DNA of 7,364 nucleotides from an uncultured Prevotella sp. (GTDB lineage Bacteria > Bacteroidota > Bacteroidia > Bacteroidales > Bacteroidaceae), in assembly GCA_900547085.1 (NCBI GenBank), contig URFI01000116.1:1-7364 (forward strand), read 5' to 3'. A program made the position numbers and the translations under genes. Each line of letters opens with the position of its first letter. Position 1 is the first letter of the stretch. The notes beneath the pieces were generated by a model. The model was given only the letters and a program-made list of their open reading frames with translations. It ran no database searches and was not told where the DNA came from. This document shows positions 1 to 6,109 of this stretch, one piece after another.

Positions 1-255
1 CACGTCAGCGTTCAAGACATACAGTGTTTTCAACAAACGGTCGTAAACCTCCTCAAACTGGGGGTCATTGAGGCCCTTGCGCATGTAAGACTTCATGAGT
101 TCGTAATCGCTTTCAATACGACTAATGCGTGCGTTAAAAGCGTGAAGTTCATACTCGTGGATAAAAGTACGAAGGCTTTTCAAGGCCTCGCCTACGTTCT
201 GTTCGGATGTAATGACATTCCTTATCTGCTGTAATTCGCTATCTGAGTATTCCAA
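1..255 (-). CDS. Unrecognised protein, 5' part only, probably alpha-helical
   Basis: An open frame on the minus strand runs without a stop from an in-frame TAG at 280-282 to base 1, giving 85 residues from a TTG at 253-255. The product is hydrophilic and rich in Glu, Leu, Arg and Tyr, with no signal peptide or membrane segment. Stretches such as SELQQIRNVI, EALKSLRTFIHEYE and DPQFEEVYDRLLKTLYVL look like amphipathic helices, as at the start of TPR-like or other helical proteins. I do not recognise the family. The start is uncertain: no ATG occurs in frame until 94-96, and the residues before that ATG look like real protein, so TTG 255 is the best choice. Its start lies 37 bases after the stop of the substrate-binding lipoprotein gene on the same strand, so the two are probably one operon. 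Confidence 0.6.
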   Translation of the reverse strand, partial: MEYSDSELQQIRNVITSEQNVGEALKSLRTFIHEYELHAFNARISRIESDYELMKSYMRKGLNDPQFEEVYDRLLKTLYVLNADV

Positions 256-292
256 AATACAATCTATGTTAATGATAAACTACGTCCAACGG

Positions 293-1201
293 CTACTTTA
301 CATAGCGTTGAGCTTTTTCAATATCTTTGGGGTCGGGCTTGGAAAGGTGGTTGAATTTCAGTTTTGGCAAGGCGTTCACCGTTCTTTGGTCGGTGTTGCA
401 ATACGAACAAATCAATGAGGAAAAGTGCTGAACACCATGCTTGTTGATAGAATCTACAGCCATGTTGTACGCACGGCCGAACGCTTTGAGCTGTGCGGTG
501 CGATGCTGTCCCTTGATGGAGTCGGTGCGAAAGGCCAACACACCCAATCGAGTGCCTGTCTTCTCGCTATCCGTCATCACCTGATGATGATACAATCGCG
601 CGGTCGTTGCCTGCGGTTCAGTCAGCCACATGGCATCCATCTCGTTGTTGAGCAACATGTGCAAACGTACATGCACATCATTAATCTGTACCTTATAGAC
701 CCTGGATTTTGTCTTCACCCCTTTGAGGCTCTCGTCGGTGAGGTAGTCGGTGCCCGAAAAACGGGTCATGGCTACCATCTTATCACCCAACTGATTGAGC
801 TGTTTCAAGCGCGCCGTTTTGTTGCTGATGAGCTGCCATTGCAGATTGGTGGCACTGAGATAATCCAGTTTGAGCCCCTTTCGTTTCAACCGTTCCATGC
901 GCACAAGGTCGGATATGATGCCCTCTACGCTGCCACCGACAATGGCTGTGTCGGCATCCATCTGCGCCGTAAAGGGCTTAAGCCTGACATCTACATGCAG
1001 CGTATCAAACAGTCGTAGCTCTTGGGCCACATACAACGGAAGGCAATCGAGCGTTGGTAGCACGGCAATCTTCAGTGCTTCGGCATTCTCCTGACGCAAC
1101 TTTTCACGTTGAGCCTTCGTCACTTGTTGGCGCTCTGTTGTGGACTGTTGGCAAGCAACCAACAAGATGAGCAGCACGGCTAAAAGCAATAACTTTTTCA
1201 T
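293..1201 (-). CDS. ABC-type substrate-binding lipoprotein, NMT1/THI5-like
   Basis: The 302-residue product starts with a short basic n-region (MKK), a leucine-rich core and the lipobox L-V-A-C with the lipidated cysteine at residue 17. It is therefore a lipoprotein; no acidic surface-export signal follows the Cys, so the periplasmic side is likely. From about residue 42 it reads like a type 2 periplasmic binding protein of the NMT1/THI5/SsuA kind: a first strand KIAVLPTLDCLPLYVAQE, a DADTAIVGGSVEGI segment, a middle hinge with KMVAMTRFSGTDYLTDE, and DAMWLTEPQA around residues 189-198, typical of the second lobe. The tail KPDPKDIEKAQRYVK also fits. Such proteins bind small organic ligands for an ABC importer, but the ligand cannot be read here and no permease or ATPase gene is in view. 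C265 and C268 form a CxxC. ATG 1201 is preferred over TTG 1210, because the latter lies in the likely promoter -7 box. Confidence 0.85.
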   Translation of the reverse strand: MKKLLLLAVLLILLVACQQSTTERQQVTKAQREKLRQENAEALKIAVLPTLDCLPLYVAQELRLFDTLHVDVRLKPFTAQMDADTAIVGGSVEGIISDLVRMERLKRKGLKLDYLSATNLQWQLISNKTARLKQLNQLGDKMVAMTRFSGTDYLTDESLKGVKTKSRVYKVQINDVHVRLHMLLNNEMDAMWLTEPQATTARLYHHQVMTDSEKTGTRLGVLAFRTDSIKGQHRTAQLKAFGRAYNMAVDSINKHGVQHFSSLICSYCNTDQRTVNALPKLKFNHLSKPDPKDIEKAQRYVK

Positions 1202-1207
1202 ACCTTG

Positions 1208-1240
1208 CAAAATTAAACATTAATTTTGATTCTCAGAAAA
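1208..1240 (-). promoter_or_regulatory. Probable promoter of the substrate-binding lipoprotein gene
   Basis: On the minus strand TAATTTTG (1215 to 1208) matches the Bacteroidota -7 consensus TAnnTTTG exactly. The -33 element is poor: only TTCTG at about 1238-1234, 18 bases upstream, where TTTG would be expected. The -7 box ends six bases before ATG 1201, so the transcript would have almost no leader. Confidence 0.45.
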
Positions 1241-1255
1241 TTATTATTACTTTTG
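1225..1255 (+). promoter_or_regulatory. Promoter of radA, Bacteroidota type
   Basis: TTTG at 1225-1228, then exactly 19 bases, then TACTTTTG at 1248-1255. This is a full match to the Bacteroidota housekeeping promoter (-33 TTTG, N19-21, -7 TAnnTTTG). The expected transcription start is a few bases after 1255, near 1260, which makes ATG 1277 the natural start of radA. Confidence 0.7.
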
Positions 1256-1276
1256 TCTATGAACAATTCCACCACC

Positions 1277-2662
1277 ATGGCAAAAGAAAAGATAGCTTAT
1301 GTGTGTTCTAATTGCGGTCAGGATTCGCCCAAATGGATGGGCAAATGCCCCAATTGCGGACAATGGAACACCTTCAAGGAGATACGCATCGGCTCTGATA
1401 CGTCGCAATCCACGGCCCGTTCGGTCGTCAATGCCTTCAAAGGCAACACGGAAAAGAACAAACCTTTGCGCCTGAAAGACATCTCAACGCTTGACGAACC
1501 GCGCATTGACATGCACGATGACGAGCTGAACCGCGTGCTGGGAGGCGGACTCGTTTCTGGCTCTATCACCCTTTTGGGCGGCGAGCCGGGCATCGGAAAG
1601 AGTACGCTGACGCTGCAAACCATCCTCCAAATGACAGACAAGCGGGTGCTCTACGTCAGCGGAGAGGAGAGTGCACACCAACTGAAGATGCGTGCTGAAA
1701 GACTGTCTAACGCCGAAAGTGACCATGTGGTCATCCTGTGTGAGACCTCTCTGGAACTGATTTTCGAGCAAATCAAGACCGTCAAGCCGGAGCTGGTGGT
1801 GATAGACTCCATCCAAACCATTGCAACAGAGCATGTGGAAAGCTCGCCAGGCAGCATCTCTCAGGTGAGAGAATGCGCCGCTTTATTGCTTCATTTTGCC
1901 AAAAACAGCGGCATTCCCGTCATCTTAATCGGGCACATCAACAAAGAAGGTACATTGGCAGGCCCCAAAATTCTTGAGCACATCGTGGACACTGTCATTC
2001 AGTTTGAGGGCGACCAACATTATATATACCGCATCTTGCGCGCCATCAAAAACCGCTTCGGCAGCACGTCGGAACTGGGAATCTATGAAATGCAGCAAGA
2101 CGGACTTAGGCAAGTGAGCAATCCATCCGAACTGTTGCTCACGCAAGATCACGACGGACTGAGCGGCATCGCCATCTCATCGGCCATCGAAGGCGTTCGT
2201 CCGTTCCTATTGGAGACGCAGGCTCTCGTCTCTTCTGCTGCCTACGGAACGCCACAACGATCAGCCACAGGCTTTGACCAGCGTAGGTTGAACATGCTTT
2301 TGGCCGTGTTGGAAAAGCGGGTGGGCTTTAAACTCATGCAGAAAGACGTGTTCCTCAACATTGCCGGTGGACTGCGCGTCACCGATTTGGCCATGGACCT
2401 GAGCGTCATTGCAGCGGTCTTGTCCAGCAACGTGGACACACCCATCGAGAGCGGATGGTGCATGGCTGGTGAGGTTGGCCTCAGTGGAGAGGTGCGTCCC
2501 GTCAGCAGAATAGAGCAGCGTATCGCTGAAGCCGAGAAGTTAGGCTTCACGCATCTCATTCTCCCTAAATACAATTTACAGGGAATCAATCCACAACGAT
2601 ACCAGATAGCCCTCCACCCCGTACACAAAGTTGAGGAAGCCCTCCGTGCCTTGTTTGGATAA
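1277..2662 (+). CDS. radA: DNA repair protein RadA (Sms)
   Basis: RadA is a RecA-like, DnaB-like ATPase that processes recombination intermediates and drives branch migration. All family hallmarks are present in the 461-residue product, close to the usual length of about 455. An N-terminal C4 zinc finger has C10-x2-C13 and C24-x2-C27. The Walker A motif GGEPGIGKST is at 101-110 and Walker B LVVIDSIQT at 173-181. The RadA signature KNRFG is at 258-262. A C-terminal Lon-protease-like domain covers about 290-461, including MAGEVGLSGEVRPV at 396-409. The start is ATG 1277 (MAKEKIAYVC), because the zinc finger begins just after it, as in other RadA proteins; ATG 1259 and TTG 1226 fall at the transcription start or inside the promoter. 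The gene has its own promoter and is convergent with tamL across 66 bases. Confidence 0.97.
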   Translation: MAKEKIAYVCSNCGQDSPKWMGKCPNCGQWNTFKEIRIGSDTSQSTARSVVNAFKGNTEKNKPLRLKDISTLDEPRIDMHDDELNRVLGGGLVSGSITLLGGEPGIGKSTLTLQTILQMTDKRVLYVSGEESAHQLKMRAERLSNAESDHVVILCETSLELIFEQIKTVKPELVVIDSIQTIATEHVESSPGSISQVRECAALLLHFAKNSGIPVILIGHINKEGTLAGPKILEHIVDTVIQFEGDQHYIYRILRAIKNRFGSTSELGIYEMQQDGLRQVSNPSELLLTQDHDGLSGIAISSAIEGVRPFLLETQALVSSAAYGTPQRSATGFDQRRLNMLLAVLEKRVGFKLMQKDVFLNIAGGLRVTDLAMDLSVIAAVLSSNVDTPIESGWCMAGEVGLSGEVRPVSRIEQRIAEAEKLGFTHLILPKYNLQGINPQRYQIALHPVHKVEEALRALFG

Positions 2663-2728
2663 TTACCGCTACTGACTGGCACAGACGGAAGGCCGATTGA
2701 TGCGTCATTCTTTTGGAAGGTATGGCAA

Positions 2729-4939
2729 TTAGAAGGGCATACCTACCGCAAAATGGAAGGTGAAGTCGCGACCAAAGTCAGGGTGAAGCACGGCGAAATG
2801 CTCCTGCTGTGTTTCATAAGCAGGATTGATGGCCTTCATACCCATGTCAAACCGCAGGATAAAAAAGTCGAAGTTCAGGCGCAATCCCAGTCCGTAGGCC
2901 ACGGCTATCTGCTTATAAAACTCGTGAAACTTGAACTGACCGCCTGGTTGTTCCTCATATTGTCGCAACGTCCAAATGTTTCCGGCATCCACGAAAGCCG
3001 CTCCATGGAACTTCCAAAACAACTTGGTGCGGTACTCTATGTTCATATCCAGCTTCATGTCGCCCGTTTGGTTGATGAAGTCGATGCGCCCATCGGTTCC
3101 GCGAAAGCTTCCCGGCCCCAACTCTCTGACGCTCCATCCCCTCACCGAGTTGGCTCCACCCGAGAAGTATCGCTTCTCAAAAGGCAAGATTTTCGAGTTT
3201 CCATACGGATAAGCAAGCCCCAAATCTATGTGCAACGCCAGCGAGTTGTGCGTATCAAAAGTAATCAAACGTGTATAGTCAAAGTCGCCTTTGATATACT
3301 GTGCGTAAGCCGTATTAAATAAGGTGTACTGTCCTTGCGCATTTTTACGGAAGGAAAGCACTTTAGAAAAGCCCTTCAAAATGTTGCCGGCCGTCTCGAT
3401 GTTGGCGATCATGGCATGCTGACCATTATTGAATCTCAAACCGAAACCCATCTTCATGACCAGCAAATTCTCATAGTTGTATCGCAAGATAGCATTCCTA
3501 CTGCTGACGTCGTCCAGGTAATCGCGCTTGAACGTATCAGAGATCCAAGGCATATAGACATAGTTGAGGTCAATCAAATCCACGCGATAGGACGAATATC
3601 GCTTCGGTTCGTTCCATCGATATCTAAACGCTGCTGACAAAACCCGTCGATGAAATTCCGGACGATTCTGCAAGTTGTAACTGAAAGACAACTCCGACGA
3701 TGCCGTACTACGCCGCTGAAACGCACTTGATAGGAAAGGAGCCAGCAAGCGGGGAAATTGCAATTTGGCCTCAGCGTTGTACTCCTGATAATCCTGGTCG
3801 TTATATCCTTCCAAGCCTGTGATAGCCTCAAAGGCACCTCTTAGCTGCACCCGCAGCACCTCACTGCCACGAAAAAGGTTTCTGTTCTCGTATGTCAGCG
3901 ACACGGCTGCCCCCAGATCACCGGCCGTGTTGGTGCCTTCGGGCTGAAAAGACAGCGTGTGAGGCTTGTTGTGGCTCAATTGTATGTCACAATCCAACAG
4001 CGTGGTGTCGGGCAATTCCTTAAACTTGATGTTGGTGTACCTCACGGCTTGCAACCGAGCAAAGTTGTTGTACGTCGTTTGCAGATGAGCGGCCGAGAAG
4101 GGTTCTCCCGCCTTGATGGCCGTATTGTATTCAAGTATTTTGGGACGCAGATGGATTCCCGACTCCTCACTGGAAGAAAATTTCACATCACGAATGAAAT
4201 AACGTGGATGATTGGTCTCAGGTGCGTCACTGTTGGCTCGGTATTTCAACAGTCTGACCACCAGGTTGATGTCGGTGTTGTTGCGTGCCGAGTCGGCCTC
4301 AAAGACGATAAAATCCTTGTGAAATTTATAAAAACCGCTGTCCAACAGCAGCTTGGTTATTCGGTTACGCTCTTCGTCCAGGCGTTCCACTGTAAAGCGC
4401 GATCCGCTCTGAAGACTGCGAATAGCATGCTGAGGCGTGTCCAAAGCCAGTATTCGTTTAATGCGTTCGTCCGCAATGTCATATCTCACATGGTTGATAC
4501 GATATGGCTCTCCCGGATGAAGCGTGTAGATGGCTTTCAGCTTTTTACCCTTTATTTTTGTCTGCAAGTCTACGTCCGCATGCATGTATCCAGCGTTTTG
4601 CAGAGCCTTCTTCAGGTCGTTCATCGACTGGTTGGCCTGCACGGTATCAAACAGCACGGGCTCTTCGCCAATCTTTCGCAAAGTACGATTCACCCATTTC
4701 GTGGTATCTCGCCCCGAAAGAGAATAGGTTCCTAACGGAATGTTGAACAAAGAGAACCACTTAGAGTTGGCTTTCTGTCGGATATAAGGCTCCAACGAGG
4801 CAGCATCGAAGCCTTTCTGATCTGACTTGATTTCAACCTCTTGCAACAGATATTCGTTCTCCGGGATGAATTTACTCGATGAGCAACCAACCAGGAACAG
4901 CAACGTCAGAAAAAAAATCGATAATTTTACTTTCCTCAA
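2729..4939 (-). CDS. tamL: Omp85-family outer-membrane assembly lipoprotein, TamL-like (BamA/TamA family)
   Basis: From TTG 4939 the product is 736 residues. A basic n-region (RKVK) and hydrophobic core lead to the lipobox L-V-G-C with the lipidated Cys at residue 19. A lipidated N-terminus is characteristic of TamL, the Bacteroidota form of TamA. About 28-323 forms a POTRA-like periplasmic part, probably three repeats near 28-142, 145-232 and 245-323. From about 330 to the end is the beta-barrel: it opens with NTAGDLGAAVSLTYENRNLF, carries the conserved loop-6 motif VRGW at 599-602, and ends in the aromatic FAVGMPF. TamA-type proteins work with TamB in assembling or maintaining the outer membrane; no tamB is visible here. 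No ATG exists near the 5' end. GTG 4996 would add 19 residues before the signal peptide, so TTG 4939 is preferred. A BamA-like paralogue with another role is possible. Confidence 0.88.
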   Translation of the reverse strand: MRKVKLSIFFLTLLFLVGCSSSKFIPENEYLLQEVEIKSDQKGFDAASLEPYIRQKANSKWFSLFNIPLGTYSLSGRDTTKWVNRTLRKIGEEPVLFDTVQANQSMNDLKKALQNAGYMHADVDLQTKIKGKKLKAIYTLHPGEPYRINHVRYDIADERIKRILALDTPQHAIRSLQSGSRFTVERLDEERNRITKLLLDSGFYKFHKDFIVFEADSARNNTDINLVVRLLKYRANSDAPETNHPRYFIRDVKFSSSEESGIHLRPKILEYNTAIKAGEPFSAAHLQTTYNNFARLQAVRYTNIKFKELPDTTLLDCDIQLSHNKPHTLSFQPEGTNTAGDLGAAVSLTYENRNLFRGSEVLRVQLRGAFEAITGLEGYNDQDYQEYNAEAKLQFPRLLAPFLSSAFQRRSTASSELSFSYNLQNRPEFHRRVLSAAFRYRWNEPKRYSSYRVDLIDLNYVYMPWISDTFKRDYLDDVSSRNAILRYNYENLLVMKMGFGLRFNNGQHAMIANIETAGNILKGFSKVLSFRKNAQGQYTLFNTAYAQYIKGDFDYTRLITFDTHNSLALHIDLGLAYPYGNSKILPFEKRYFSGGANSVRGWSVRELGPGSFRGTDGRIDFINQTGDMKLDMNIEYRTKLFWKFHGAAFVDAGNIWTLRQYEEQPGGQFKFHEFYKQIAVAYGLGLRLNFDFFILRFDMGMKAINPAYETQQEHFAVLHPDFGRDFTFHFAVGMPF

Positions 4940-5024
4940 AATGCACCTGTTTAATGATGAAAACCACAATGGCACAGAACGCTGTTGAATGCTCACGCAA
5001 CTGGCTCTTCTGTGTATATCATTG

Positions 5025-5032
5025 CAAAGGTA
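5025..5032 (-). promoter_or_regulatory. Probable -7 box of the tamL promoter
   Basis: On the minus strand TACCTTTG (5032 to 5025) matches TAnnTTTG exactly and lies upstream of tamL. I see no good TTTG -33 element 19-21 bases further upstream. The leader would be about 80 bases to TTG 4939, or about 23 bases to GTG 4996. Confidence 0.4.
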
Positions 5033-5056
5033 AGGAAAAAGATGCTAAATAAGCGG

Positions 5057-5084
5057 TTGAAGAATCAAGAATTTACTATCTTTG
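5057..5084 (+). promoter_or_regulatory. Probable promoter of the TrmH-family methyltransferase gene
   Basis: TATCTTTG at 5077-5084 matches the -7 consensus TAnnTTTG. TTG at 5057-5059 could be the -33 element, but the 17-base spacing is shorter than the usual 19-21. Transcription would start near 5090, leaving a leader of about 36 bases before ATG 5126. Confidence 0.45.
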
Positions 5085-5125
5085 TGCTTGGCTTCAACAT
5101 TCCAAAGCACATCAAAACGAAGAGG

Positions 5126-5908
5126 ATGATTAGTAAAGCAAAACTCAAATACATCAACGCGCTGCAAACAAAGAAGGGACGTTTGGCTCATGGCACGTTC
5201 ATTGCCGAGGGACCTAAGGTGGTTCACGACCTGCTGTCGGCATTCCAACCCGAACTCATCGTGGCCACAGAGCAATGGCTCGAACGGCACGAAGACGAGA
5301 TTTTGAAGGGCAACCAGGGTGACAAACTACCGCAAATCATCGCGGTATCGTCCGACGAGCTGCAAAAAATTAGTTTATTGCAGCACCCGCAAGAGGTGTT
5401 GGCCGTATTCGAACAACGCCACATGCCCGCTCACATCGACCCAACTCATGAGCTGGTGCTGGCCTTAGATGGCATTCAAGACCCGGGCAACCTTGGCACC
5501 ATCATCCGCATTGCCGACTGGTTTGGCATCAGGAACGTCATTTGTAGCGAAGACACGGCAGATGTGTACAACCCGAAAGTGGTTCAGGCAACCATGGGAA
5601 GCATCGCACACGTCGACGTCACCTACCTGAATCTCTGTGAATTTGTGGATGCGCTGCCGCCGTCAACCCCTGTCTATGGCACTTTGCTCGATGGTGAGGA
5701 CATCTATCAACAGACGCTCACCGCGACCGGCATCATCATCATGGGGAACGAAGGCAACGGCATCTCGAAAGACTTGCGCGCACGCGTCAACCATCCGCTG
5801 CTCATCCCCAACTTCTCCACCTTGCCCAACAAGGCCGAGAGCCTCAACGTGGCCATCGCCACGGCCATTGCGTGCAGCGAATTTAAAAGAAGAACGATAA
5901 CAACGTAA
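5126..5908 (+). CDS. TrmH/SpoU-family RNA 2'-O-ribose methyltransferase
   Basis: The 260-residue protein has the full two-domain layout of SpoU enzymes that methylate a ribose 2'-OH in rRNA or tRNA using S-adenosylmethionine. Residues 1-100 form the substrate-binding domain (KYINALQTKKGRLAHGTFIAEG). Residues 108-255 are the SPOUT knot domain: motif 1 DGIQDPGNLGTIIRIAD at 115-131 with N122 and the catalytic-type R128; motif 2 IIIMGNEGNG at 203-212 with E209; motif 3 from IPNF (227) to ESLNVAIA (238-245). All key residues are kept, so it should be active. The length and substrate-binding domain resemble 23S rRNA enzymes of the RlmB/mitochondrial Mrm3 kind, but the exact target nucleotide cannot be read. 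The frame is open upstream to 4985, yet ATG 5126 fits the family start and lies after the promoter. A MITE-like element begins at the base after the stop codon. Confidence 0.93.
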   Translation: MISKAKLKYINALQTKKGRLAHGTFIAEGPKVVHDLLSAFQPELIVATEQWLERHEDEILKGNQGDKLPQIIAVSSDELQKISLLQHPQEVLAVFEQRHMPAHIDPTHELVLALDGIQDPGNLGTIIRIADWFGIRNVICSEDTADVYNPKVVQATMGSIAHVDVTYLNLCEFVDALPPSTPVYGTLLDGEDIYQQTLTATGIIIMGNEGNGISKDLRARVNHPLLIPNFSTLPNKAESLNVAIATAIACSEFKRRTITT

Positions 5909-5926
5909 GGGCGGTTCTATAAATTA
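5909..5926 (+). repeat. Left terminal inverted repeat of the MITE
   Basis: Eighteen bases identical to the reverse complement of 6084-6101. It begins immediately after the TAA stop of the TrmH-family gene (5906-5908). Confidence 0.85.
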
Positions 5927-5980
5927 GCTTTGACAGATTGCGAGGCTATTTTTGTGGTCAATTTGTTTGTGAGTGAAGGA

Positions 5981-5996
5981 GTATAGCGAGCTATAC
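5981..5996. repeat. Central hairpin of the MITE
   Basis: gtatagc (5981-5987), loop ga, gctatac (5990-5996): a perfect 7-bp stem at the tip of the longer imperfect hairpin 5929-6046. Any RNA read through the element in either direction could fold this way. There is no U-run just after it, so it is not a typical intrinsic terminator. Confidence 0.7.
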
Positions 5997-6083
5997 GACT
6001 GAACGAACAAGCAAATTGAACCAAAAAGAGACCGCAAGATGACAAAACGTAAACCGTCAAACATAAATAAAACTATACGGTGG

Positions 6084-6101
6084 TAATTTATAGAACCGCC
6101 C
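6084..6101 (-). repeat. Right terminal inverted repeat of the MITE
   Basis: taatttatagaaccgccc, the exact reverse complement of the left end. It stops eight bases before the ATG of the RsmF-like gene. Confidence 0.85.
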
Positions 6102-6109
6102 ACAAACCA

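Larger units (their letters stand above)
5909..6101. mobile_element. 193-bp MITE-like element with 18-bp perfect inverted ends
   Basis: The stretch is bounded by gggcggttctataaatta (5909-5926) and its exact reverse complement (6084-6101). Inside, 5929-5987 and 5990-6046 form a second, imperfect inverted repeat: about 41 of 59 aligned positions match by hand, centred on the perfect gtatagc/gctatac pair with a two-base loop. The element has no transposase and is far too short for one, so it fits a miniature inverted-repeat element moved in trans by a full insertion sequence elsewhere in the genome. The arms are unequal: 37 unpaired bases (6047-6083) on the right against two on the left. It fills nearly the whole gap between the two rRNA methyltransferase genes. 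I cannot assign the parent IS family, and there is no clean target duplication. Confidence 0.75.

Noticed and set aside
425..1018. 197-codon plus-strand open frame opposite the substrate-binding lipoprotein gene
   Set aside because: The minus strand encodes a clear lipoprotein with family features through this whole stretch; the plus-strand product shows no recognisable domain.
1226..1276. Longer RadA starting at TTG 1226 or ATG 1259
   Set aside because: TTG 1226 is part of the -33 element and ATG 1259 lies at or before the expected transcription start. Family members begin just before the zinc finger, as from ATG 1277.
2663..2728. Terminator between the convergent radA and tamL genes
   Set aside because: Only 3-4 bp stems were found, such as cgg-aagg-ccg, with no following T-run; not enough to call one.
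3959..4735. 258-codon plus-strand open frame opposite tamL
   Set aside because: It lies antisense to the POTRA region of tamL and has no signal, domain or promoter of its own.
5056..5098. 7-bp inverted repeat gttgaag/cttcaac around the TrmH-family promoter
   Set aside because: The 29-base spacing and short arms are what chance would give; there is no other evidence for an operator.
4985..5125. 47-residue N-terminal extension of the TrmH-family protein from TTG 4985
   Set aside because: The predicted promoter lies inside this stretch, and the SpoU substrate-binding domain starts at ATG 5126; the extension has no similarity to the family.
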